NCBI GenBank assembly: GCA_020629895.1
Contig: JAHDCM010000026.1
Coordinates: forward strand, 1 to 8,719
DNA from: Bacteroidota bacterium
Lineage (GTDB): Bacteria; Bacteroidota; Bacteroidia; Chitinophagales; UBA2359
DNA: 8,719 nt
Reading direction: 5' to 3'
Below the pieces are notes generated by a model. The model saw only the letters and a list, made by a program, of their open reading frames with translations. It ran no database searches and had not been told where the DNA came from. A program made the translations under genes and the position numbers. Positions 1-6,685 of this stretch are shown here, one piece after another (positions within the stretch are counted from its first letter, which is position 1; every line of letters starts with the position of its first letter).

Positions 1-2
1 AA

Positions 3-36
3 ATGTGCGATGAAAAAACGTTTTTTCATCGCACAT
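3..36 (-). terminator. Perfect 34-bp palindrome, probable terminator of the minus-strand gene
   Basis: The two arms (3-19 and 20-36) are exact reverse complements centred between bases 19 and 20. Each has a GC-containing outer stem (ATGTGCGATG) and an inner A6/T6 run. It lies 16 bp beyond the stop codon of the minus-strand gene ending at 53, so it probably terminates that transcript. On the minus strand the hairpin is followed by ATTT and then the window edge, so the full T tract cannot be seen. On the plus strand it is followed by TCGCACAATTTTT, so it could also stop transcription coming from the left. Part of the arm (CATCGCACA) is repeated directly at 32-42. Confidence 0.7.
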
Positions 37-52
37 CGCACAATTTTTCATT

Positions 53-1333
53 CTACGTCTTCTGCTTCTTCTTTCTCGACGCAGGAAACAACACATTATT
101 CAAGATCAAACGATAGCCAGGCGAAGTAGGATGCAACTCCAAATCCGTTTCCTCCTCTCCTACAAAATGTTGATAATCTTCAGGATCATGGCCTCCAAAA
201 AAAGTCCAAAAGCCCTGCCCAAAATCACCATGAATATAACGCGCCTCACCCGCCGATTTATTTTCTCCCATAATCAATACCGCATCTTTAATCACCTGCT
301 TTCTAAAAGCCGTTGTTTGCCCCATAAAACCTTTGATCACATCCGTATGGTTTTGTGTCAACATAGAAGGGATAGGATCCCATTTCGCAGAAAACTCGAA
401 TAAGGTAAAGTAATCTAAATTTTTAGGCACCTTCCCCTTCCGAAAATCAGTCGCATCAATATCCGAATACTCATACTCCATCGGATTTTTAGATAACTTA
501 AAATCTCTAAAAGCAAAGCACTTCCCATAATTCAACCGCCCTTGTGCATTCGGGTCAGCCGCATCTCCATCAAACATTTTTTCACAAATATCTGTCCCCT
601 CTGCCGCCAAAGCAATATCATAAGTATCTGTTGCCGAACACATCGCAAACATAAAACCGCCCTGTGCCACATATTCTTTAATACGTTTAGCAACCTCCAA
701 TTTCATCTGCGACACCTTATTATAGCCCAACGCTTTTGCCTTCGCTTCCTCATATTTTACCTGCGACCGATACCAAGAAGCATTCCGAAAGCTACGGTAA
801 AATTTACCATACTGCCCCGTAAAGTCCTCATGATGAAGATGCAACCAATCGTACTCTGACAATTTGTTCGACAACACTTCCTCATCATAAATCACATCAA
901 AAGGTATCTCTGCATAGGTCAATACCAAAGTTACTGCATCATCCCACGGAAGATCAGGGTGATGTGGCTTATCTTTTGGAGAATAAACCGCCACTTTAGG
1001 CACCTTTTCCAGTTTAATCACATCCATATTTACCTCTGGGCCAGCAATCTTTTGTAAGATCGACGTGTATCGCCCATCAGGAATCACCTCATACGTTACT
1101 CCTCGTATCAAACATTCATTTTCAAGCTCCTTAAAGTACTTAAAAGCAAATGCCCCTCCTTCATAATTGAGTAGCCAATCAACAGCAACCCCTTGTTCTA
1201 ACACATAATAGGCAATCCCATAAGCCTTCAAGTGTGCCTTTTGACCTTTATCAGTCATTTTTAGCACGATATAAGAGGCTTGAGCTTGCCAGGCAATCAT
1301 ACTTATAACAAATAGTAAAAATATCTTTTTCAT
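53..1333 (-). CDS. Secreted 'asparagine synthetase B'-labelled protein with class I amidotransferase-like fold
   Basis: The product is 426 residues long. It starts with a signal peptide (KK at 2-3, hydrophobic core about 4-15, cleavage probably after the AQA at 17-19), so it is probably exported. I recognise it as a conserved Bacteroidota family that databases often call asparagine synthetase B. The real AsnB domains are not visible: there is no N-terminal Cys2 nucleophile and no PP-loop SGGxDS. What is visible resembles a class I glutamine-amidotransferase/ThuA-like fold: a WLHLHHEDFTGQYG block (163-176), a nucleophile-elbow-like GGFMFAMCSATDT with Cys232, and a late FFGGHDPEDYQHF block with His382. 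Catalysis is not proven and the substrate is unknown. I chose the ATG at 1333; one codon upstream is a TTG (1336), which would add a single residue and is less likely. It is divergent from aceK. The KKK-rich tail ends at TAG 53-55. Confidence 0.8.
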   Translation of the reverse strand: MKKIFLLFVISMIAWQAQASYIVLKMTDKGQKAHLKAYGIAYYVLEQGVAVDWLLNYEGGAFAFKYFKELENECLIRGVTYEVIPDGRYTSILQKIAGPEVNMDVIKLEKVPKVAVYSPKDKPHHPDLPWDDAVTLVLTYAEIPFDVIYDEEVLSNKLSEYDWLHLHHEDFTGQYGKFYRSFRNASWYRSQVKYEEAKAKALGYNKVSQMKLEVAKRIKEYVAQGGFMFAMCSATDTYDIALAAEGTDICEKMFDGDAADPNAQGRLNYGKCFAFRDFKLSKNPMEYEYSDIDATDFRKGKVPKNLDYFTLFEFSAKWDPIPSMLTQNHTDVIKGFMGQTTAFRKQVIKDAVLIMGENKSAGEARYIHGDFGQGFWTFFGGHDPEDYQHFVGEEETDLELHPTSPGYRLILNNVLFPASRKKKQKT

Positions 1334-1428
1334 CAATCAAGGTATTATATATCAGTAATTAAATATCTTGCTTTTTTTGTATAGACTCAAATACTTCCAA
1401 AAAGCTACTCCTCCAATATAAAAACGTG

Positions 1429-1436
1429 TAACTTTG
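1429..1436 (+). promoter_or_regulatory. Candidate Bacteroidota -7 element upstream of aceK
   Basis: The octamer TAACTTTG fits the Bacteroidota housekeeping consensus TAnnTTTG exactly. It would place the transcript start near 1443 and leave an aceK leader of about 80 nt. No convincing TTG-type -33 element is seen about 19 bp upstream, so this is a motif match only. Confidence 0.45.
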
Positions 1437-1524
1437 TTTGCAAATTATCGGGTAAGTAAAGACATTGCCCCAATATTGAAGAAGTTATGTCCAAGTATTT
1501 CACTTTACCAATTACAACAAAACA

Positions 1525-3285
1525 ATGGAGCAACAAGCATTAGCCCAAGCCATAGCTAATCAAATATTAGATGGCTTTCATCTGTTTATTAGTAATTTTA
1601 GAAAAATTACACAACGGGCAAAACAAAGATTCGAAACACATGACTGGCATGGCATTCAGTCCGATTCACAAGAACGATTATTACTATACAAAAATAGTGT
1701 ATTAACACTTGCCAAAGATGTTCGCTCAACAATGGGGCCATTAGCAGTCGATTTTCAGGTTTGGCAGGCTGTAAAATCTCACTTCGCCGAACTACTAAAA
1801 AATAGTGAAGGACATGAAGTGATTGAAACCTTTTACAACTCGGTGTGTCGTAAAGTCTTTACTAATATTGGCGGCGAACCACTTATCATGTTTTTAACAA
1901 CTAGCTCTCAAGCACCTGTCGAAACAAAAAGACAACTTTTTGATGTGTATGAAGGTGATATTCACATTAAAGATGTAATTAAAGAGGCACTAATTCGTTG
2001 TAATTTTAATGTCCCATTTATCAACATAGACCAAGATGTCAACAATATTGTAGAGCGAATTGTTGATAAATTGATTTACGAAGATCAGTATAAACCCGAA
2101 GACTTTAAACGAATTGAAGTTTTGAAGTCTATATTTTATCGAAATAAAGCGGCTTATATTGTAGGAAGAGTGGTCTTAAAGCAACATGATAATCGTTATA
2201 TCCCATTTATCCTACCTTTATTGCACAATGAAGAGGGTATTTATGTCGATACGCTTATTCTAAATCCCAACGATGTAAGTATTATTTTCAGCTTTACACG
2301 TTCCTATTTTTTGGTAGATGTTGAAGTCCCTTCTGAGCTAATTAGTTTCCTCAAAACCTTAATCCCTGATAAAAGCACCTCAGAATTATACAATTCGATT
2401 GGTTTTAGTAAACATGGAAAAACAGAGTTATATCGTGACTTTCTACAACACCTCGAACAATCAGACGATCAATTTATAATAGCACCAGGTATTAAAGGAA
2501 TGGTAATGAGTGTATTTCTATTACCTTCCTATAATATCGTGTTCAAATTAATAAAAGATAAGTTCGATCCACCTAAAAAAGGAACGCAACAAATTGTAAA
2601 AGAAAAATATCGACTAGTCAAGGTACATGACCGAGCTGGTCGTATGGCAGACACCCATGAATTTGAACATTTTGCTTTTGTCAAGAGCCGTTTTTCTGAT
2701 GAGTTATTGGAGGAATTGCAAAAAGTAGCCCCCTCATTAGTGGAAATTGATGAAGAAAATGATCGAGTTATCATAAGGCATTTATACACTGAAAGGCGCA
2801 TGATTCCGCTAAATATCTACCTCGACGAAGCAACAGATGACGAAAAAGCGAGAGAAGCAGTAGATGAATATGGAAATGCTATTAAACAATTGGCAGCAGC
2901 TAATATCTTTCCAGGAGATATGTTGCTCAAAAACTTTGGGGTGACTCGACATAGACGCGTCGTTTTTTATGATTACGACGAAATTGTCTTTTTAACAGAA
3001 TGTAATTTTCGACGTATACCCGAACCACGAGACTATTATGAAGAATATGCGTCTGAAGCATGGTACGCGGTTGGCGAAAATGACATCTTTCCCGAAGAGT
3101 TTCGAAAATTCTTGATTGGACATAATCATATTCGAAAAATGTTCTACGAATTACATGGAGATATTTTCGATGTAAAATTTTGGAAAGAGATGCAAAAACG
3201 GATTAATAATGGCGAAATAGTAGATATTTTTCCTTACAGACGCCGTAAACGCTTCATCAATCAAAATAAGGAAAGCGAGGAATGA
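1525..3285 (+). CDS. aceK: Isocitrate dehydrogenase kinase/phosphatase
   Basis: The product is 586 residues, close to the 578 of E. coli AceK. This bifunctional enzyme phosphorylates isocitrate dehydrogenase to inactivate it and dephosphorylates it to reactivate it, which sets flow between the TCA cycle and the glyoxylate bypass. The C-terminal half is strongly conserved: the ATP-loop region APGIKGMVMSVFLLP (320-334), the nucleotide-binding Lys341 in VFKLIKDKF, HDRAGRMADTHEF (368-380), IRHLYTERRMIPLNIYL (417-433), AAANIFPGDMLLKNFGVTRH (457-476) and VVFYDYDE (479-486). Mapped onto E. coli numbering from memory, Asp371 (phosphatase), Asp457, Asn462 and Asp475 correspond to Asp376, Asp465, Asn470 and Asp483, so both activities should be intact. 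The N-terminal regulatory domain (about 1-315) is present but more divergent. The ATG follows an A-rich tract without a Shine-Dalgarno, and a candidate promoter lies at 1429. No aceA, aceB or icd is in view. Confidence 0.97.
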   Translation: MEQQALAQAIANQILDGFHLFISNFRKITQRAKQRFETHDWHGIQSDSQERLLLYKNSVLTLAKDVRSTMGPLAVDFQVWQAVKSHFAELLKNSEGHEVIETFYNSVCRKVFTNIGGEPLIMFLTTSSQAPVETKRQLFDVYEGDIHIKDVIKEALIRCNFNVPFINIDQDVNNIVERIVDKLIYEDQYKPEDFKRIEVLKSIFYRNKAAYIVGRVVLKQHDNRYIPFILPLLHNEEGIYVDTLILNPNDVSIIFSFTRSYFLVDVEVPSELISFLKTLIPDKSTSELYNSIGFSKHGKTELYRDFLQHLEQSDDQFIIAPGIKGMVMSVFLLPSYNIVFKLIKDKFDPPKKGTQQIVKEKYRLVKVHDRAGRMADTHEFEHFAFVKSRFSDELLEELQKVAPSLVEIDEENDRVIIRHLYTERRMIPLNIYLDEATDDEKAREAVDEYGNAIKQLAAANIFPGDMLLKNFGVTRHRRVVFYDYDEIVFLTECNFRRIPEPRDYYEEYASEAWYAVGENDIFPEEFRKFLIGHNHIRKMFYELHGDIFDVKFWKEMQKRINNGEIVDIFPYRRRKRFINQNKESEE

Positions 3286-3376
3286 GTTTATTCAAAAAAA
3301 ACATCATAAATACTTGCTTTACTCTTGAAAATCAAATAATTTTATTATCACCTTTCTTAATATTAAACCTCTGCGC

Positions 3377-4204
3377 ATGGAAAAACAACGATTTTTTTGG
3401 GTACTATTAGTGGCACTAGGCTTTATAGGTACAGCTGAAGCCTCCTTCCAAGACGATGGGAAAAACAAAACCTATAACCGAGTAGAGTCTGTACCTATTC
3501 AAGATCCTGGTACTGGTACAACTACCACGCCCAATCAGTATTCACAAAATAGCACTTATTACGATAAGCTTCGTTTAGGGCAAACGGGGGGAACTGAACA
3601 GAAAACATCTGACCAAACAAAAACAACGACTTACACGTCTACCCCTAGTACTACTAGTACCTACACTAGCACACCTGCTACAACAACAACCTATACTAGT
3701 ACGCCTGCTACAACAACGACTTATACTAGTACGCCTGCTACAACAACGACCTATACGCCCGCTGCTGAAACAAGTTATACAACTGGCACCGTAACGACCT
3801 CTACCAATACTTACGAAGCTGGTACGACTTACACAGATGCAGCCTCTCAACAGTCTTATAACACTTATGAGGCAACAAGTAAGAGTAGAGCAGGAGAATA
3901 TACCACTGCTACGGCTGAGACTTCGTATGGGGGGTATGACACAGGACTTACTTATCGGGTACAAATTGGAGCATTTAGCAAAATTCTTGCTGATGACCAT
4001 CAGTTTTTTTATAACCTTCACGAAAACGAATCGCTTTATTTTGATTCTTCTCCAACAGGTTTAACACGCTATGTAGTTGGTGACTTTAATTCTTACCAAG
4101 ATGCGATGAATTACTCCCTCTCTCTACAATCGAGAGGTTATGATAGAGCTTTTATTGTTGCTTATGGGAGTGATGGCAATCGAGTAGCGATCCAAAAGCA
4201 ATAG
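3377..4204 (+). CDS. Secreted SPOR-domain protein with Thr-rich repeat linker
   Basis: The product is 275 residues. Residues 1-22 form a signal peptide (KQR, then the core FFWVLLVALGFIG, cleavage likely after AEA). Residues 23-80 are polar. Residues 81-190 are a low-complexity Thr/Ser/Tyr linker containing four tandem copies of TYTSTPATTT (85-124). The C-terminal part (about 191-275), beginning YRVQIGAF and ending FIVAYGSDGNRVAIQKQ, fits a SPOR domain, with the YVVGDFNSYQDAMNYS segment as its second strand-helix unit. SPOR domains bind denuded glycans of septal peptidoglycan in other bacteria, so a periplasmic cell-wall role is plausible but inferred. The Thr-rich linker could be a glycosylated spacer. 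The leader contains a near-match -7 element TACTCTTG (3320-3327), and a strong terminator follows at 4256. It lies 91 bp after aceK and is probably a separate unit. Confidence 0.8.
   Translation: MEKQRFFWVLLVALGFIGTAEASFQDDGKNKTYNRVESVPIQDPGTGTTTTPNQYSQNSTYYDKLRLGQTGGTEQKTSDQTKTTTYTSTPSTTSTYTSTPATTTTYTSTPATTTTYTSTPATTTTYTPAAETSYTTGTVTTSTNTYEAGTTYTDAASQQSYNTYEATSKSRAGEYTTATAETSYGGYDTGLTYRVQIGAFSKILADDHQFFYNLHENESLYFDSSPTGLTRYVVGDFNSYQDAMNYSLSLQSRGYDRAFIVAYGSDGNRVAIQKQ
3629..3748 (+). repeat. In-frame 30-bp tandem repeat, four copies
   Basis: Four consecutive 30-bp units encode TYTSTP(A/S)TT(T/S), followed by a partial fifth (TYTPA). The last two full units (3689-3748) differ by only a single base, whereas the first is the most diverged. 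This gradient suggests recent duplication by slippage or unequal exchange. The unit is a multiple of three, so gain or loss of copies would change the linker length without breaking the frame. Confidence 0.85.
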
Positions 4205-4255
4205 GATACGACTATAATGTACTTGGCTAACTCACCTGCCAAGAGACCAATACAG

Positions 4256-4290
4256 GGCGAGCATCTCTTGAAGAGATGCTCGCCTTTTTT
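4256..4290 (+). terminator. Strong intrinsic terminator after the SPOR gene
   Basis: A perfect 13-bp stem (4256-4268 with 4272-4284, GC-rich at its base) has a 3-nt TGA loop and runs directly into T6 (4285-4290). It lies 51 bp after the stop of the SPOR gene. It also separates that gene from the lipoprotein gene, and so argues against any start for the lipoprotein upstream of the hairpin. Confidence 0.93.
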
Positions 4291-4318
4291 ATATTTCTCC
4301 CCACCAATGCCCCCACCA

Positions 4319-5215
4319 ATGACACAAAAAGCAAACACTCTTTTTTATATCTTTATATGGCTTCTCACATATATCGCCTGCCAACCAATATCCACAGATA
4401 AAACAACTTTAGATACCTCTTCTTCTGCTAGTACAGTACAAGATAAGGATGAAAAAGATACGATATGTCAAAGTCGTGCTATTACGTATTTTGAGAGCGA
4501 ATTAGCACAAAAGGTAGAGCTATTTATGTTCCGTGAGAATACCTATCAACAGATGGGCTATTATCAATATTACTATGGCGGTAAACGCGATACCCAATTA
4601 TTGAAATTGGAAAAGTATGTAGCTTCTCGTCATGGTGGAAACGGACAGGCAAATCTTGAGGAAACAACACATTTTGTTTATAATTCACAAGATCTATTAC
4701 AAGAGGTCTATTACCTAAACACAGCTAATGATACAAGCCGAAAAAGTAGGTACTACTACAAGGATCAACAATTATTGAAAGTAAAAGGTGAAATGACAAT
4801 AGCGATGCAAACCTTTATTCATCAAACAGATTACAAGCATGGACTTCCTACTATAACTATTGATTACGGGCTGGAAGATTCTTTAAATACCTACACGCAA
4901 ACCGTCTTTGAACAGGATGTGCAAAATCGGCTTTATAGGACACAAACCTATAATGCACAACAGCAGCTCTCTAATGAGGTAATTTATACGTATCGGCACC
5001 AAACAGGAGAGGATTTACTCAAGGAGGTAAGCCGCATTTATGTAAATGAAAAGCAAGTAGCTGCTTATATTACCCATTACTTTTATAACAAACAAGAGCA
5101 ACTTGCTGAAGTGATTGTAAAGGAGCAAGCGGCAACTAGTGTAGATGAGCGTATTACATTTATTTATGATCAGGAAGGCAATTTAGTTCGAAAAATGTCG
5201 TGTATGGGGAGTTGA
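4319..5215 (+). CDS. Putative lipoprotein with YD-repeat-like segments, function unknown
   Basis: With the start at ATG 4319 the product is 298 residues. It begins with a short basic/polar stretch, a hydrophobic core (LFYIFIWLLTYIA, 8-20) and Cys21, a plausible though weak lipobox (YIAC; Tyr at -3 is atypical). A Ser/Thr/Asp-rich tether follows (22-50). The rest contains recurring short units of the form Y-N/D-x(4-5)-L-x(3-5)-Y: YNSQDLLQEVYY (121-132), YYKDQQLLKV (146-155), YNAQQQLSNEVIYTY (211-225), YFYNKQEQLAEV (254-265) and FIYDQEGNLVRKM (281-293). These resemble the beta-strand units of YD/RHS-type proteins, suggesting a small surface-exposed beta-sheet protein. There is no RHS core-hyperconserved domain and no toxin domain. 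An in-frame ATG at 4307 would add only MPPP. An ATG at 4217 is in frame but would place the terminator hairpin inside the gene and bury the signal, so I reject it. I do not recognise the family. Confidence 0.7.
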   Translation: MTQKANTLFYIFIWLLTYIACQPISTDKTTLDTSSSASTVQDKDEKDTICQSRAITYFESELAQKVELFMFRENTYQQMGYYQYYYGGKRDTQLLKLEKYVASRHGGNGQANLEETTHFVYNSQDLLQEVYYLNTANDTSRKSRYYYKDQQLLKVKGEMTIAMQTFIHQTDYKHGLPTITIDYGLEDSLNTYTQTVFEQDVQNRLYRTQTYNAQQQLSNEVIYTYRHQTGEDLLKEVSRIYVNEKQVAAYITHYFYNKQEQLAEVIVKEQAATSVDERITFIYDQEGNLVRKMSCMGS

Positions 5216-5424
5216 CGCGTGAGGGATAGTAGTGATAGCTTGGTGAAATAGCCGCTTTTGTGAAGCAAGGACTAGCAGGGCTGACAGCGGAAGACACTGC
5301 TAGGACTATGCGGAACAAGTGGCTATGAAGCAACTACAAACGGATAGCCCGACCCCATTTTTCTCCTTTTTGCCTTTGTTCCTGCAAGGACACAGGCAAA
5401 AAGGAGAAAAATGGGGACACGCCC
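5216..5424 (+). ncRNA. Structured intergenic element between convergent genes
   Basis: This begins directly after the lipoprotein stop codon. It contains nested complementarity: ATAGCCGCTT (5248-5257) with AAGTGGCTAT (5317-5326), one G-U pair included, enclosing CTAGCAG (5272-5278) with CTGCTAG (5297-5303). The motif GGATAGCCCGA (5342-5352) precedes the large hairpin at 5353-5416, and ACACGCCC (5417-5424) follows it. From memory, intergenic elements with GAGGGATxGxAGTG near the start and GATAGCCCGAC near the end recur in Bacteroidota genomes and may correspond to a described flavobacterial RNA motif (possibly Flavo-1), but I could not check this. It may be a transcribed 3' UTR structure or a dispersed repeat family. 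The strand is assumed from the upstream gene. Confidence 0.55.
5353..5416. terminator. 23-bp perfect inverted repeat, likely bidirectional terminator
   Basis: The arms 5353-5375 and 5394-5416 are exact reverse complements, starting CCCC and ending GGGG, around an 18-nt loop that itself holds TCCT/AGGA. The arms are T-rich on the left and A-rich on the right. There is no classic T tract after the stem on either strand, but the position between two convergent genes suits a two-way transcription stop or a 3'-end stabilising hairpin. A smaller ATCATT-GAAA-AATGAT hairpin follows at 5428-5443. Confidence 0.75.
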
Positions 5425-5453
5425 AACATCATTGAAAAATGATCTACCACTTT

Positions 5454-6110
5454 TTATTCATTGCAACGATTGAGAAAGTGTATTAAGGGCATCATTGCTT
5501 CAAAAGAGGTGAGTGCTTTTTCGACAAAGCCTTTTGTTGTGAGGGCTTTTTCGGTGATATTTTCTACTGCAAGGAAATCTTTGTAGCGTAGTAGATCAAT
5601 GGCTTGGTGATCTTTGGGATAGCCTTTGGGAGCCGATTTTAGCTGGCTACCCTGTAAGTCGCCAAAATGTATTTTAAAATTAGTATGTCCGATAATGCCT
5701 CGAAACTCTTCTTCATTATAATCAATTTCTTGGCGAATCTTTTTGAGTAGGGGGCTTGGTGGGCCATACATCCCTCCTCCAAAAAAGCATCCTCCAGGTT
5801 CTATGTGTAAATAATAGCCTCCATTGCCTGATTTTTTTCCTCCTTTTACGATGTATGCACCTAAATTGGTTTTGTAAGGGTCTTTATTTTTCGAAAATCG
5901 TACATCTCGATAAATGCGGAACATGCATTTTTTAGGTTCAAGCTCTCCAATACTTGGGTCAAAGGCTTTAATTCCGTCAATGAGTTGCCCTGTTAATTCT
6001 AAAATATCTGCTTTTGCCATTTCAAAGTCTGATTTATGCTTGGCAAACCAGTCGCGATTGTTATTGGCTTTCAAATCTTTTAAGAATTGGATGGTGGTAT
6101 GCTGTAACAT
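5454..6110 (-). CDS. DUF2461 (TIGR02453) family protein
   Basis: The product is 218 residues, the usual length for this family. Characteristic blocks are visible in order: NNNRDWFAKHKSDF (16-29), the conserved core FRIYRDVRFSKNKDPYK (64-80) followed by TNLGAYI, the glycine-rich GGYYLHIEPGGCFFGGGMYG (97-116), and KGYPKDHQAIDLLRYKDF (162-179). There is no signal peptide or membrane segment, so it should be cytoplasmic. The biochemical function of the family is unknown to me; it is widespread in bacteria and also found in fungi. The start is the ATG at 6110, which gives the expected family N-terminus (QFLKDLKANNNRDWF). The gene is divergent from the sigma factor gene across 72 bp and convergent with the lipoprotein gene, so it is probably monocistronic. 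Confidence 0.92.
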   Translation of the reverse strand: MLQHTTIQFLKDLKANNNRDWFAKHKSDFEMAKADILELTGQLIDGIKAFDPSIGELEPKKCMFRIYRDVRFSKNKDPYKTNLGAYIVKGGKKSGNGGYYLHIEPGGCFFGGGMYGPPSPLLKKIRQEIDYNEEEFRGIIGHTNFKIHFGDLQGSQLKSAPKGYPKDHQAIDLLRYKDFLAVENITEKALTTKGFVEKALTSFEAMMPLIHFLNRCNE

Positions 6111-6121
6111 CTGTATTATTT

Positions 6122-6151
6122 TTTGAATTAACTGTAATATTCCTACCTTTC
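6122..6151 (+). promoter_or_regulatory. Candidate promoter of the sigma factor gene
   Basis: TTTG (6122-6125) is followed after 18 bp by TACCTTTC (6144-6151), a one-base mismatch to the Bacteroidota -7 consensus TAnnTTTG at about the right spacing from a -33 element. This would start transcription near 6158, about 25 nt before the ATG at 6183. Confidence 0.4.
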
Positions 6152-6182
6152 GGTCTACTAATGGTGTAGTTATCTGACTTCA

Positions 6183-6680
6183 ATGGCAAAAAAAATAGTT
6201 GACAAAGCCTTTTTACGGCTCATTAAGGAGCATCAAGGCATCATTCATAAGGTGTGTAGTATCTATTGTAACGACCCTGTCGATAAGCAGGATTTGTTTC
6301 AGGAAATTGTCCTGCAAATTTGGCGTGCTTATCCCTCCTTTAAAGGGCAATCGAAGGTGAGTACTTGGATGTATCGTATTGGTTTGAATACGGCAATTTC
6401 TTTGTTTCGAAAGAAAAAAAGACGGCCGCAATTACAAGCCCTTTCTCCTATTGAGTATCAAATTGCAGCAACACCTGTCGATCAGGAACTAGAAGAGCGA
6501 CTGAAATTGTTACGTAGAGCAATTGAAAAATTAAATAAGGTGGAAAAAGCTATTATTATGCTTTATCTCGAAGAACATAGTTATACCCAGATTGCTGAAA
6601 TCATGGGAATGTCTGAGTCAAATATAGGGGTAAAAATCCATCGCATCAAGAGCAAATTAAAACAAATTGTCAAAAAGTAA
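6183..6680 (+). CDS. ECF-type RNA polymerase sigma factor (sigma-70 family)
   Basis: The product is 165 residues, typical of an ECF sigma factor with only regions 2 and 4. Region 2 spans about 10-78: DPVDKQDLFQEIVLQIWRAY (31-50) contains the core-binding helix, and SKVSTWMYRIGLNTAISLFR (57-76) the -10-melting and -10-recognition helices. Region 4 spans about 108-160: LNKVEKAIIMLYLEEHSYTQ (117-136), then IAEIMGMSESNIGVKIHRIKSKL, with the helix-turn-helix recognition helix near SESNIGVKIHR. There is no C-terminal extension. It directs RNA polymerase to a dedicated promoter set, not identifiable here. The next gene starts 5 nt after the stop and is surely co-transcribed; ECF genes are usually followed by their anti-sigma partner, which makes that gene the candidate regulator. 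Autoregulation is common in such pairs but not shown here. Confidence 0.95.
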   Translation: MAKKIVDKAFLRLIKEHQGIIHKVCSIYCNDPVDKQDLFQEIVLQIWRAYPSFKGQSKVSTWMYRIGLNTAISLFRKKKRRPQLQALSPIEYQIAATPVDQELEERLKLLRRAIEKLNKVEKAIIMLYLEEHSYTQIAEIMGMSESNIGVKIHRIKSKLKQIVKK

Positions 6681-6685
6681 TACGA

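Noticed and set aside
131..403. Plus-strand open frame inside the minus-strand gene at 53-1333
   Set aside because: It is an overlap shadow of a well-supported gene; the translation has no domain features.
542..859. Plus-strand open frame, Cys/His/Ile-rich
   Set aside because: It is an antisense shadow of the same minus-strand gene. The apparent Cys/His content comes from the complementary codons and does not form a spaced metal-binding motif.
2529..2801. Open frame antisense to aceK
   Set aside because: It lies wholly within the most conserved part of aceK on the other strand and shows no family resemblance.
3629..3748. CRISPR-like array
   Set aside because: The repeats are contiguous with no spacers and lie in frame within a coding sequence.
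3575..4021. Long open frame on the minus strand, rich in Cys/Ser/Arg
   Set aside because: It is the antisense shadow of the Thr-rich repeat linker of the SPOR gene. Its composition follows from the repeats, and it has no recognisable domain or start context.
4213..4218. TATAAT as a sigma-70-type -10 box
   Set aside because: There is no -35 at the right spacing, the terminator hairpin lies directly downstream, and the TATAAT box is not the preferred Bacteroidota promoter form.
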